Assembly (NCBI RefSeq): GCF_018829635.1
Contig: NZ_JAHKKG010000006.1
Location: forward strand, 248,001 to 312,000
Origin: Paractinoplanes bogorensis
Lineage (GTDB): Bacteria > Actinomycetota > Actinomycetes > Mycobacteriales > Micromonosporaceae
DNA length: 64,000 nt
Direction of reading: 5' to 3'
A model generated the notes under the pieces. The model did no database searches and was not told the DNA's origin. It was given only the letters and a program-made list of their open reading frames with translations. How positions within the stretch are numbered: position 1 is the stretch's first letter; every line of letters begins with the position of its first letter. The translations under genes and the position numbers were made by a program. Positions 35,557 through 45,303 of the stretch are shown here, piece after piece.

Positions 35557-35778
35557 CTACGAGATCGGCGCATCCGGCGCCGCACCGAAGGGCGTCACTT
35601 CGCGCAGGAATCCGCGCATCTCCAGGAACTGGCCGAGCGTGGGACGGTGATCGTCGCAGGCCAGCCACGTTTTCCGGTAGTCCGGGGTGTGCAGCTTGGG
35701 GTTGTTCCACCGCAGGGTCCACGAGGCGCTCGCGCGGCATCCCTTGGAGGAGCACTGGGCGTAGGAGGGGCCATCCAC
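35557..35778 (-). CDS. small conserved Cys/His protein, probably leaderless
   Basis: I choose the GTG at 35778 (VDGPSYAQCSSKGC, 73 residues). A TATTCT hexamer lies 7 bp before it, the spacing of a leaderless actinobacterial promoter, and no Shine-Dalgarno site fits. The sequence has Cys pairs (QCSSKGC) and WLACDDHRPTLGQFLEMRGFL, suggesting a small metal site (Cys, Cys, Cys, His). Similar short proteins occur widely in actinobacteria without known function. It lies 9 bp upstream of the PH-domain gene pair and may lead that operon. Confidence 0.72.
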   Translation of the reverse strand: MDGPSYAQCSSKGCRASASWTLRWNNPKLHTPDYRKTWLACDDHRPTLGQFLEMRGFLREVTPFGAAPDAPIS

Positions 35779-36034
35779 ACCCTCAAGAATATTGAGCGCC
35801 GGGCGACCACGGGGGAAGCCGCCCGGCGACGTGGAGAATGTTACACGCTTCCCGGTGCGGCGCATCCTCCCGGCGTGGGTGCCCGTTCCGGCGCATCGCG
35901 CAGAAAGATCGACACCTCCGACCCATGGCCAGGCGCCCTCCCGGCGCGTAATGCGACACCACGAGCGCGCTCTCAGGTCGGTCGTGTAAGTCTTGAGCGT
36001 CACCAGATGGCATTTCGACCGCTGTGGAGGACCG

Positions 36035-37134
<1,100 letters not shown>

Positions 37135-37153
<19 letters not shown>

Positions 37154-38124
37154 GCGCCGACTCCGGCACCGCCCGGGCCGAGGCCGTCCTCTCCCGGTTG
37201 CAGCTGCTGGTCACCCGCAAACTCGACGGCCTGCTTCAGGGCGACTACGTGGGTCTGCTGCCCGGTCCGGGCAGCGAGGCCGGCGAGTCGCGCGAATACC
37301 GGCCCGGCGACGACGTGCGCCGGATGGACTGGCCGGTCACCGCGCGCACCACGATGCCGCACGTCCGCCGCACGGTGGCCGACCGCGAGCTCGAGACCTG
37401 GATGGCGATCGACCTGAGCGCCAGCCTCGACTTCGGCACCGCCAAGATGCTCAAACGTGACCTGGTGCTGGCCGCGGCCACGGCGATGGCCCATCTGACC
37501 GTACGCGGCGGGAACCGCATCGGTGCTGTCGTCGGCACCGGGTCCTCCCCGCTGCCGGCCCCGAGCCGGTGGGGCCGCAAACGGGAGCCCGCTCCCGATC
37601 CGCACCCGTCGGTCGTCCGGATGCCCGCCCGCCCCGGCCGCAAGGAGGCCCAGGGGCTGTTGCGGGCGATCGCCCACACCGAGATCCGGCCCGGCCGCAC
37701 CGACCTCGGCGCCCTGATCGACATGCTGAACCGGCCGCCCCGCCGCCGCGGGGTGGCCGTGGTCATCTCCGACTTCATGGCCCCGGTCGACGGCTGGTCG
37801 CGGCCGGTCCGCAAGCTCGCCGTACGGCACGACGTGCTCGCCGTCGAGGTCGTCGACCCGCGCGAGCTCGAACTGCCCGACGTCGGCGTGCTCACCCTGG
37901 CCGACCCCGAGACCGGCGCCCTGCACGAGGTGCAGACGGCCGACCCGGCGCTGCGCCGGCGCTACGCCGAGGCCGCGGCCGAGCAGCGCGGCGCGATCGC
38001 CCGTACGCTGCGCGCGGCCGGCGCCGCCCATCTTCGCCTGCGCACCGACACCGACTGGCTGCTGGACGTGGTTAGATTCGTGGCCGCCCAGCGACACGCA
38101 CGCACCCGGGGGACGACCCGATGA
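37135..38124 (+). CDS. DUF58 domain protein (MoxR partner)
   Basis: The ATG at 37135 (MAGPALSADSGTARAEA) lies within the 3' end of the MoxR gene. The 329-residue protein has the DUF58 signature YRPGDDVRRMDWPVTARTT, an acidic DLSASLDFGT (MIDAS-like DxSxS) and RGVAVVISDFMAPVDGW. Family members act in maturation of metal-dependent complexes with MoxR and VWA proteins. It overlaps the VWA gene by 4 bp. No membrane helix is evident. Confidence 0.92.
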
Positions 38125-39071
38125 TCCGTTTCCTCGAGCCCTGGTGGCTCCTGGCAGTGCTGCCCGTGCTGATCTTCGCCGGCCTCTACACGTGGCGGCA
38201 GTTCCGCAAGCGGCAGTACGCGATGCGTTTCACCAACGTGGACCTGCTGCGCACGCTCGCCCCCAAGGGCCTGGGCTGGCGCCGGCACGTGTCCGCGGCC
38301 GCGTTCCTGTTGTCCCTGCTGACCCTCGGCACGGCCCTGGCCCGCCCGTCGGTCGACAAGGAAGAGCCGCTCGAACGCGCCACGGTGATGCTGGCGATCG
38401 ACGTCTCGCTCTCGATGGAGGCCGACGACGTCGCCCCCAACCGCATCGAGGCGGCTCAGGAGGCGGCCAAGGCGTTCGTCAACGAGCTCCCGCAGACCTA
38501 CAACCTGGGCCTGGTCTCGTTCGCCAAGGCGGCCAACGTGCTGGTGCCGCCGACCAAGGACCGCTCGCAGGTGATCACCGCGATCGACGGGCTGACCCTG
38601 GCCGAGGCGACCGCGACCGGCGAGGCCGTGTTCACGTCGCTCGACGCCATCCGCTCGGTGCCGGCCGACGGGGCCGACGGCGCGCCCCCGGCCCGGATCG
38701 TGCTGCTCTCCGACGGCTACCGCACGTCGGGCCGCTCGATCGAAGACGCGGCCACCGCGGCGTCCCAGGCCAACGTCCCGGTCTCGACGATTGCCTTCGG
38801 CACCGACACCGGCGTGGTCGACATCCGCGGTGCCCTGCAGCGGGTGCCGGTCGACCGGTTGTCGCTGCAGCAGCTGGCCGAGAACACCAAGGGCTACTTC
38901 TACGAGGCGGCGTCGGTCAGCGAGCTCAAGCAGGTGTACGAGGACATGGGCAGCTCGATCGGCCACCGGGTGGAGCCCCGCGAGGTGACACAGTGGTACG
39001 CGGGGCTGGCGTTGCTGCTGGGGCTGGTGGCGGCCGGGCTCTCGTTACTGTGGACGTCCCGGCTGCCCTGA
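38121..39071 (+). CDS. VWA-domain membrane protein (BatA/BatB-like)
   Basis: This 316-residue protein has two N-terminal membrane helices (about 5-24 and 55-75) and a VWA domain whose MIDAS DxSxS is DVSLS near residue 95, with LLSDGYRTSG further on. A C-terminal helix (about 295-312) ends the protein. It belongs to the BatA/BatB group and forms a complex with MoxR and DUF58. The start codon overlaps the DUF58 stop by 4 bp. The target substrate is unknown. Confidence 0.92.
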   Translation: MIRFLEPWWLLAVLPVLIFAGLYTWRQFRKRQYAMRFTNVDLLRTLAPKGLGWRRHVSAAAFLLSLLTLGTALARPSVDKEEPLERATVMLAIDVSLSMEADDVAPNRIEAAQEAAKAFVNELPQTYNLGLVSFAKAANVLVPPTKDRSQVITAIDGLTLAEATATGEAVFTSLDAIRSVPADGADGAPPARIVLLSDGYRTSGRSIEDAATAASQANVPVSTIAFGTDTGVVDIRGALQRVPVDRLSLQQLAENTKGYFYEAASVSELKQVYEDMGSSIGHRVEPREVTQWYAGLALLLGLVAAGLSLLWTSRLP

Positions 39072-39158
39072 TCAGGGCGTGCTGTGTGCGAGCACGAACA
39101 GCACGACCACGTACATGGCCGCGAACGTGAACGTCAGGGGCGCGATCATCTTCTTCAT
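39072..39158 (-). CDS. 28-residue putative small membrane protein
   Basis: An ATG at 39158 opens a 28-codon frame: MKKMIAPLTFTFAAMYVVVLF then VLAHSTP. A lysine-rich start is followed by one membrane helix of 18-20 residues. An AAGAAG sequence lies upstream. It starts immediately after the VWA stop codon on the opposite strand, so the two are convergent. Small hydrophobic proteins of this form often attach to larger membrane complexes. It has no recognised family. Confidence 0.5.
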   Translation of the reverse strand: MKKMIAPLTFTFAAMYVVVLFVLAHSTP

Positions 39159-39347
39159 CGGGAGACTTCTTCCGCTCGGTGACTGGCGTTTCAGCGCACG
39201 TCACGTCGCGGCCGGCACCCATGCATCCGGCGTCGCGGCGCACACGACTCAGACCCGGGCCGCGGTCTCACGGCGTACGGGAAAGGGATGTGGGGTTTTC
39301 TGAATGTCAGCGGTCAGGCGCGCTGACGAACGGCCCGGCCACGACTA

Positions 39348-39380
39348 GGAGGATCGCTATCTCGCACAGCGATCACCTCC
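39348..39380. other. bulged stem-loop in the 275-bp gap between hydrolase and small membrane protein
   Basis: GGAGGATCGCT (39348-39358) pairs with AGCGATCACCTCC (39368-39380), an 11-bp stem with a 2-nt bulge around a 9-nt loop. The GGAGG lies in the plus strand, but the hairpin works in both. No U tract follows. It may terminate, or pause, transcription from the DUF1023 hydrolase gene (stop at 39434, minus strand) or mask a ribosome binding site. The gap 39159-39433 otherwise shows no gene. Confidence 0.5.
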
Positions 39381-39433
39381 AGCAAGTCGAATCGGCGTCA
39401 GGACCGCACGCGACTCTACCCCTTAAGCCGCTC

Positions 39434-40396
39434 CTAAGAAACGCGCCCCGGCGTCTCGTGTCGAGGACCACCCGAGAGGACGATGTCGCCCACCGCCTTC
39501 AGGGTGGAGCTTCCCGGAACGAGGTAGTAGTCGTGCCCGGCCACCCCGTCGGTGGGCAGTTCCCGCGCGCCGAACCCGGGTGACGTCGGGCGCCGCCCCA
39601 GCCCCAGGCCGAACACGCGCACCTGCGGGATGCGGCGGATCCAGTCGGTCGGGGCCAGCGCCGACCACAACCGCGCGCCGCCCAGCTCGTCCGCGCCGGC
39701 GACCCCGATGCCGGGCGCGCCCAGCGTGACCACGTCGCCGACCCCGGGCAGTGCCTTGGCGGCCAGCCCGACGACGATCGAGCCGTAGCTGTGTCCGATG
39801 AGCGTCATCGCTACGCCGGGCCGCATGCTCTGGATCTCGGTGACGAAGGTGGTGAGGGCGACCGCCCCGGCCCGGGCGCGGCCCTCGGTGGCCGCGGCCA
39901 GACCGATGCCCTCCGGCGGGTCGTAGCCGAGCCAGGCGATCACGGCGGTGTGCGGGTCGCGCTTGCTGACCAGGTCGAAGAGGGCGCGGGCCTGCCGGCC
40001 GGGCGCCCGCCGGGGGACACCGCCGAGTCCCCGGTCGAAGTCGGCCAGGGTGGTGTCGACGCCGGGGACGAGGACGGCGACCCGGGTGGCGGTGGCGAGG
40101 TCACCCAGCACCTCCACGGCGCGGCCGTCGCCGGAGGGGTCGAACTCGAGGAAGTGGCGGCCCTCGGCGGCCCAGTTCGCGTACGGGCAGCCTGTGGACA
40201 ACATGCGGACGGCGGTCTCGCGGTATGCGTCTGCTGTGGACAACTGCGGCCAAGATCGCTGCGCTGCGGCTAGGCTGCCCACCCTGGGTGGGGCGGCGGC
40301 GGCAGCAACAGCAACTGCATCGACGGCGGCGGGCGGTACGGACGCGGCCAGCGCGACCACACTGGTCAGGGCAACGGCGAGCGGCAGGATTCGCAT
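39434..40396 (-). CDS. secreted alpha/beta-hydrolase, DUF1023 family
   Basis: The 320-residue protein begins with a signal peptide (residues 1-35, ending AVAAAAAPP). The hydrolase domain has the oxyanion segment VAVLVPGVDTTLADFDRGLGG, the nucleophile elbow GHSYGS (about residue 197), VVTLGAPGIGV and a late catalytic His in the segment VAGHDYYLVPGSSTLKA. DUF1023 hydrolases are secreted or membrane-bound esterases of unknown substrate. It is divergent from the MATE gene at 40621 and lies outside the biosynthetic cluster. Confidence 0.88.
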   Translation of the reverse strand: MRILPLAVALTSVVALAASVPPAAVDAVAVAAAAAPPRVGSLAAAQRSWPQLSTADAYRETAVRMLSTGCPYANWAAEGRHFLEFDPSGDGRAVEVLGDLATATRVAVLVPGVDTTLADFDRGLGGVPRRAPGRQARALFDLVSKRDPHTAVIAWLGYDPPEGIGLAAATEGRARAGAVALTTFVTEIQSMRPGVAMTLIGHSYGSIVVGLAAKALPGVGDVVTLGAPGIGVAGADELGGARLWSALAPTDWIRRIPQVRVFGLGLGRRPTSPGFGARELPTDGVAGHDYYLVPGSSTLKAVGDIVLSGGPRHETPGRVS

Positions 40397-40620
40397 GCCC
40401 CGGAGCGTCGGTCCGAGGTGACCCCCGGATCGTCACACCACAGACCGCAATCGATAGTGATACCTGGGTATGACAGCCCCTTTGACCGGCCCCGACGCCT
40501 TGGGCATAGCCCATCGGGCAGCTTGTGAGCCGGATTCACGCGGACCTACCGTCGGTGCAATTCCGAACCCGAGCAATGGGGGTGGGTCATGCCCATGTGT
40601 CTGCCGGCCGCGGTGTTGCG

Positions 40621-41973
40621 ATGAGCACAGCCGAGACGACTCCGGCGGCTCCGCCCGCGGTGGTCTGGTCCGGGCCGGGGCAGATCCGGCGTCTCGCCAC
40701 CGCGATCGCGCTCGGCGAGGCGGCCGGCGTGCTGGTGCCGGTGGTGGTGATCGCGCTGATGGCCCGGATCAGCACCGAGGCCATGTATGTTCGGTCGCTC
40801 TATGTGCCGCTGGCCCTGCTGTTCGCCGCGTTGCAGGTCGGCTTTGACGTGAGCAACCAGGTGGCGGCGTCGGTCAGCCGGGGCGCCGGCCGGCCGCACG
40901 ACGTGCTCCCGGTCGCGGCCAGCATGGCCCGGATCGGCCTGGCCGTCTGGGGAACGGTCAGCGTGGCGCTGATCGTCGCCGCGCCCGGCCTGGCGTCGCT
41001 GCTGAGCGTGCCGGACGCCTCGGCCGGTGACTTCGTCGCCTTCACCCGGTGGGCCGCCCTGGCCAACCTGATCTTCTTCCCGACCGTGCTGCTGTCGTCG
41101 AGCCTGCGGGGTTTCGGCCGTCCGCGGTCGGCCGCCGCGGTCGTGCTGACCGGCGCGATCGTCGAGGTCGGCGGCGTCGCGATCCTGGGCTTCGGCACCG
41201 ATCTCGGGGTCTTCGCCCTGCCGGTCGCGATCGGGGCCGGGGGCGTGGCCGCGCTCACCGTCGGCGCGGTGCAGGTCTACCGGAGCGGCCTGTGGCGGGC
41301 GCGGGCGCCGATGGTGTGGCGGCCCGAGGCGGTCGGCAAGCTGACCTCGGTCGGGCTGCCGGTCGCGATGTCCTTCGTGATCATGGCGGTCGCGAACGCC
41401 GGTCTGTTGTGGGCGCTCGGTCCGTTCGGGTCCGACGTGGTCTCCGGCTATTCGGCCGCCGGCGCGCTGCAGAACCTGCTCATCGTGCCCGCCTCGGCGC
41501 TCGGGTCGGCCACCGCCATCGTGCTCAACCAGCTCCGCGGCGCGGGCCGGCCGGGCGACGGGCCGGCCGTGCTGCGGGCCGGGATCGGCCTGACCGCGGC
41601 GGTCTACGCGGTGCTGGCGGCCGCCATCTGGCTGGGCCGGGAACCGCTGTCCCAGCTGCTGGCCGGTGAGGCGGCGGTGTCCTCGCAGACCGTGACCTTC
41701 CTGACCATCGTCGGGCTGACGTACTTCTGCCTGGGCCTGAACGTGATGACGCTGCTGCTGATCGAGCAGATCGGCGGCGGGGTGATCGCGCTCGTGCTCA
41801 ACGTGCCCTACTTCGGCGGCATGGTGGTGCTGGGCAGCTACCTGGCGCGCAGCCAGCACGACCCGTCGGCGCTGTACTGGACCATCGCCGTGCTGAACAT
41901 CTGCGGCATGCTGATCGTCCCGTTCGTCACGTGGCGGCACGTCCGCCGGATCAGCCGGGCGGAGGCTCGATGA
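40621..41973 (+). CDS. MATE-family exporter
   Basis: The 450-residue protein has 12 membrane helices, with MATE features such as AIALGEAAGVLVPVVVIALMA at the start and GLPVAMSFVIMAVANAGLLW in the second half. I use the ATG at 40621 (MSTAETTPAAPPAVVW); an ATG 15 codons upstream has no better ribosome binding site. It would export a drug or metabolite by cation antiport. A possible promoter TTGACC-17-CATAGC lies at 40482-40510. It starts the plus-strand operon of four genes and may export the cluster product. Confidence 0.9.
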   Translation: MSTAETTPAAPPAVVWSGPGQIRRLATAIALGEAAGVLVPVVVIALMARISTEAMYVRSLYVPLALLFAALQVGFDVSNQVAASVSRGAGRPHDVLPVAASMARIGLAVWGTVSVALIVAAPGLASLLSVPDASAGDFVAFTRWAALANLIFFPTVLLSSSLRGFGRPRSAAAVVLTGAIVEVGGVAILGFGTDLGVFALPVAIGAGGVAALTVGAVQVYRSGLWRARAPMVWRPEAVGKLTSVGLPVAMSFVIMAVANAGLLWALGPFGSDVVSGYSAAGALQNLLIVPASALGSATAIVLNQLRGAGRPGDGPAVLRAGIGLTAAVYAVLAAAIWLGREPLSQLLAGEAAVSSQTVTFLTIVGLTYFCLGLNVMTLLLIEQIGGGVIALVLNVPYFGGMVVLGSYLARSQHDPSALYWTIAVLNICGMLIVPFVTWRHVRRISRAEAR

Positions 41974-43184
41974 GCCGGCTGTCCTGGCGGCCGGGCGACG
42001 TCCGGCTCAGCGTGGCGATCATGCACCACCCGGTCCGCGGCGACGCCGCGGACCGGATCGTCGAGGCCTGCCGCCCGCTGGTCGCGCGGGTGGTGACCGA
42101 TCCGGCTCCGAACGCCGTCCGCAGTCCGTTGCGGACGGCCAAAGTGGCCTGGGCCGCGATCGCCGAGGGGGCCACCCACCACCTGGTGCTGCAGGACGAC
42201 GCGCGGGTCGCCGACGGTTTCGCCGATCTGGTGGCCGAGGCGATCGCCGGCCGCCCGCGGCACGGCATCGCGCTCTACACCGACTGGATCAGCCCGCAGA
42301 ACAGCTACCTGTCCCGGCTGGCGGCGGTCGCCGGGTCGCCGTGGGCGCCGCTGTCGCCGATGGAGTGGACCCCGGCGCTGGCCTTCCTGCTGCCGGCCGG
42401 CACCGCGGCCGAACTGGCGAGCTATCTGGCACCGATCCCGGACGAGGTGACCGACGACGACCAGATGATGGCCCGGTTCTGCCGCGAGCGGTCGGTGCCG
42501 CTGCTGGCCACCGTGCCCCACCTGGTCGACAACCGGGGGATGCCCACGCTGATCAGCGGGCACGGCGGCCGGCACCACGCCACCGTGTGGGCCGCACCGG
42601 CCGTGCCGCCCGCCGGGCACTGGGACGTCGACCCGCGGATCGACGAGGCCCTCGCCGCGCGGTCGCAGTACCGGCGGCACGACGAGTACGTGGTGCAGGT
42701 CAAGGATTCGCGATGCTCGATCCGGCTGCTCCGGCCGCGCACCGGCGAGCCGGGCGGCAACGAGTTCTGCTGGTACTGGGACGACTGGTGCGACCTGATC
42801 GGGGTCGGCGGCCGCGAGGTGACGGCCGGGCTGGCCGCCTGTCTGGACACCCTGGACCACCGGCCACCGCCCCGGGTGGCCACCGAGATCTGGGCCGCCG
42901 GCTACCTGCTCGGCCTGGACGCCGCGCAGGTCCGCCGCGGATTGTCGGCGCCGCTGGCCGTCGCCACGCCCGGCGCGATCCGGGCCGCGGTCTCCTCGTG
43001 GGTGCACGCGGGCCTGGCCGCGCCGCTGGACGCCGCCGACCGGGCGGCACTGATCGAGCTCGGCTCGGCTGCGGTCGCCCTCGGGCTGCGCCGCCGGAGA
43101 CCGGACCCCCTTGTCGCGGCCGGCGTTCCGGCCGGCGCCCATGGAGAGGACATCCCGCATGACAACCCTTACCACCACAACTGA
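41970..43184 (+). CDS. glycosyltransferase-like protein with a novel C-terminal domain
   Basis: The ATG overlaps the MATE stop codon by 4 bp. The 404-residue product opens with a Rossmann-like strand LSVAIMHHPV. A DxD-type metal site follows at HLVLQDDARVADGFADL (residues 71-87), like GT-A glycosyltransferases. From about residue 218 a second domain holds SRCSIRLLRP, FCWYWDDWCDLIGV, and EIWAAGYLLGLDAAQVRRG. The same domain recurs in the gene at 63408, at the far end of the cluster. It is probably a sugar or group transferase; the C-terminal domain is of unknown fold. Confidence 0.7.
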   Translation: MSRLSWRPGDVRLSVAIMHHPVRGDAADRIVEACRPLVARVVTDPAPNAVRSPLRTAKVAWAAIAEGATHHLVLQDDARVADGFADLVAEAIAGRPRHGIALYTDWISPQNSYLSRLAAVAGSPWAPLSPMEWTPALAFLLPAGTAAELASYLAPIPDEVTDDDQMMARFCRERSVPLLATVPHLVDNRGMPTLISGHGGRHHATVWAAPAVPPAGHWDVDPRIDEALAARSQYRRHDEYVVQVKDSRCSIRLLRPRTGEPGGNEFCWYWDDWCDLIGVGGREVTAGLAACLDTLDHRPPPRVATEIWAAGYLLGLDAAQVRRGLSAPLAVATPGAIRAAVSSWVHAGLAAPLDAADRAALIELGSAAVALGLRRRRPDPLVAAGVPAGAHGEDIPHDNPYHHN

Positions 43185-43857
43185 GGAGCCGGCGCTCGGC
43201 ACCGTGGTCGACCGGATGGCGCGTCGCGAGGTCGCGGCGCATTTCCTGATTCCGGCCGACCAGCCGCCCGGGGTCATCCGGCCCCCGGCGCCCCCGATGG
43301 CCGTGCGGATCCGGACCTGTCCGGTCTGCCGGGCCGACTCCGGCACCTTCCGGGCGTCCGGCATTCCGCTGCCTTTCGCGGAGTGGCGGATCGTCGACGC
43401 GGACGAGACCGGTGCCGGGGATCTGCCCACGATGACCCTGCTCGGCTGCGAGTGGTTCGCGCCGCGGGCCCTGCTGCCGGTGGCCCTGGCGATCGAGCGG
43501 TTCGGCCCGGTCGTGGCGAGCGGGTTCCGCAGCCGGGCGGTCGCCCTGACCGAACTGCCCGGGTGGCCGTTCGGCGCCGCGCTGGCCGAGATCGACCAGC
43601 AGGAGGACTGGCTGGACGTGGTGCTCGCGGGCACGGCGGACGGCTTCCCGGCCCGTACGGCGTGCACTGTGCCCGCCGCCAGCCGTCCGGTCAGCCCGGC
43701 CGTCACCTGGGGCGCCTACCGCGACTCGCTCACCGCCCGCTTCGCCGGCCCGCACGCCTCCGACACCGACGACGGCCGCTGGAACGCGCGCTATCTGGAG
43801 ATCCGCCGGACCACCGCCGCGCAGACCCTGCGGGGGTACGCGACATGCCCCGCCTGA
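43159..43857 (+). CDS. orphan CxxC-containing protein of the biosynthetic cluster
   Basis: The ATG at 43159 follows GGAGAGGA by 8 bp and lies inside the previous gene. The 232-residue protein has a Thr-rich start, RTCPVCRADSGTF (a CxxC pair), LLGCEWFAPRALLPVALAIE and a C-terminal RWNARYLEIRRTTAAQT. No signal peptide or membrane helix is present. The CxxC could bind zinc or be redox-active. It overlaps the condensation-domain gene by 13 bp, so the pair is co-translated. I do not recognise the family. Confidence 0.7.
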   Translation: MTTLTTTTEEPALGTVVDRMARREVAAHFLIPADQPPGVIRPPAPPMAVRIRTCPVCRADSGTFRASGIPLPFAEWRIVDADETGAGDLPTMTLLGCEWFAPRALLPVALAIERFGPVVASGFRSRAVALTELPGWPFGAALAEIDQQEDWLDVVLAGTADGFPARTACTVPAASRPVSPAVTWGAYRDSLTARFAGPHASDTDDGRWNARYLEIRRTTAAQTLRGYATCPA

Positions 43858-45248
43858 CCTCGGACGTGCGGTGGCGGGAGGCGCCGTTCACCGGTTCCCG
43901 CGCGATCACCGAGCACCTGACGTGGGGGCAGGTGCTGGTGGAACGGGACATGCGACGGATGCCTCCGGGCACCGCCTACAACGTCACGGTGCCGGTGCTG
44001 ATCCCCGAGGGCGTCGGCCTGGCCGACGTCTGTTCCGCGGTCGGGGCGCTGGCGAGCCGGTTCGAGGCCCTGCGGACCAGATTCCCGCGTCACGACGGCC
44101 ACCTGGTCCAGGAGGTCGTGGCCACCGGGGCCGTCCCGATCGCGGTCTGGTCGGACGACGGCCCGCCCGGCGAGTTCGCGGCCGGAGCGCGCGACCTCGA
44201 CGAGCAGCTCGAGGCGACCGCTTTCGACCACGAGAGAGATTTTCCCGTACGGGTCCTCGTGTGCGTCCATCACGAGGTGCCCCGGGCGCTCGTGCTCTGC
44301 ATCTCGCACCTGGTGACCGACCTGCAGAGCAGCCGGCTGGCCGCACGGGTGCTGTCCGAGCTGCTGGCCGCCCGGGCGACCGGGGCGCCGGATCCGGACG
44401 TCCCCGAGATGGTGCAGCCGGCCGATCTGGCGGTCTTCGAGCGGTCGGCCCGCGGCCGTACGGTCAGCGCGGCCGCGGTCGCCCACCTGCGCCGCCAGCT
44501 GACGGCGGTGCCGCTGGACAACTTCGCCGCGGTCCGGCCGGTGGCCCCGGCCGAGCCCCGGTTCTGGCGGGGCGTGGTCGACTCGGCGGTGTCCGGACCC
44601 GCACTGGGGATGCTGGCCGAGCGGTACCGCACCAGCACCGCCACCGTCGCCCTGGCGGTGACCGCGGCCCTGCTGGGCTCGGTCGCCGGCACCGACCGGT
44701 GCGCGCTGCTGCTGGTGACCGGCAACCGCACCACGGCGCCGCTGCGGGCCTCGGTCGGCACGCTGACCCAGCACATGCCGGCCGTGGTCGACCTGACCGG
44801 CCCGAACTTCTCCGACCTGGTCCGGCACTGCTGGGGCACCGCGATGCGGGCGTTCCGGCACGGCCGGTTCGATCCGGTCGACGGCTGGGCCGCGCTCGAC
44901 GAGGTGACCCGGGAGCGCGGGGCCGAGCCGGAGATCCGGTCGTTCTTCAACGACATGCGCGGCGGCCAGGACCAGGAAATCCCGGAACCGGCCGAATCAG
45001 AGTTCCGGTGGACCGAGCGCCGGGCGGCCGGCTCGTCGTTCTTCATGGAGCTCGGCGACGTGCTCCACGCGCCGGGCCGGTTGCGCTGGACCCTGCTCGC
45101 CGACACGACGCTGCTGCCGCCGGACACCATCCGGGCCGTGCTGTTCGGAGTGGATCGTCTGCTCGTGCGCCTGCTCGACACCGATCTGCTCCTCTCCGAG
45201 GTGGCCCGGGCCGCCGGACTCCCCGGCGGGGTGGTGGCCGCCGGCTGA
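43845..45248 (+). CDS. free-standing condensation-domain protein
   Basis: The 467-residue protein spans the full length of an NRPS condensation (C) domain. N-terminal features include RDMRRMPPGTAYNVTV and SRFEALRTRFP. The catalytic motif, normally HHxxxDG, reads SHLVTDLQS near residues 155-163; the first His and the Gly are lost. Later segments (VTGNRTTAPLRASVGTLTQHMPAVV, shown by the core GNRTTAPLRASVG) fit the fold. C domains join an acyl- or peptidyl-carrier thioester to an amine or hydroxyl. It acts without modules here, with the ACPs on the opposite strand as likely donors. Confidence 0.82.
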   Translation: MPRLTSDVRWREAPFTGSRAITEHLTWGQVLVERDMRRMPPGTAYNVTVPVLIPEGVGLADVCSAVGALASRFEALRTRFPRHDGHLVQEVVATGAVPIAVWSDDGPPGEFAAGARDLDEQLEATAFDHERDFPVRVLVCVHHEVPRALVLCISHLVTDLQSSRLAARVLSELLAARATGAPDPDVPEMVQPADLAVFERSARGRTVSAAAVAHLRRQLTAVPLDNFAAVRPVAPAEPRFWRGVVDSAVSGPALGMLAERYRTSTATVALAVTAALLGSVAGTDRCALLLVTGNRTTAPLRASVGTLTQHMPAVVDLTGPNFSDLVRHCWGTAMRAFRHGRFDPVDGWAALDEVTRERGAEPEIRSFFNDMRGGQDQEIPEPAESEFRWTERRAAGSSFFMELGDVLHAPGRLRWTLLADTTLLPPDTIRAVLFGVDRLLVRLLDTDLLLSEVARAAGLPGGVVAAG

Positions 45249-45266
45249 CGGGGTCACCGTAAGGGG

Positions 45267-45300
45267 CCGGGGCGGGACAGCGGTTGCTGTCCCGCCCCGG
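45267..45300. terminator. bidirectional terminator between convergent operons
   Basis: CCGGGGCGGGACAG (45267-45280) pairs perfectly with CTGTCCCGCCCCGG (45287-45300) around the loop CGGTTG. It sits between the stop codons of the condensation gene (45248) and the MMPL gene (45304), so it can end both transcripts. A T-rich tail (TCTTC) follows on the plus strand. Confidence 0.85.
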
Positions 45301-45303
45301 TCT

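Noticed and set aside
39301..39380. 17-codon minus-strand leader peptide near the hairpin
   Set aside because: The frame is very short, and its ribosome site lies inside the hairpin stem; coincidence is as likely.
40482..40510. TTGACC-17-CATAGC promoter before the MATE gene
   Set aside because: The -35 is good but the -10 is poor; mentioned with the gene but not listed as a separate feature.
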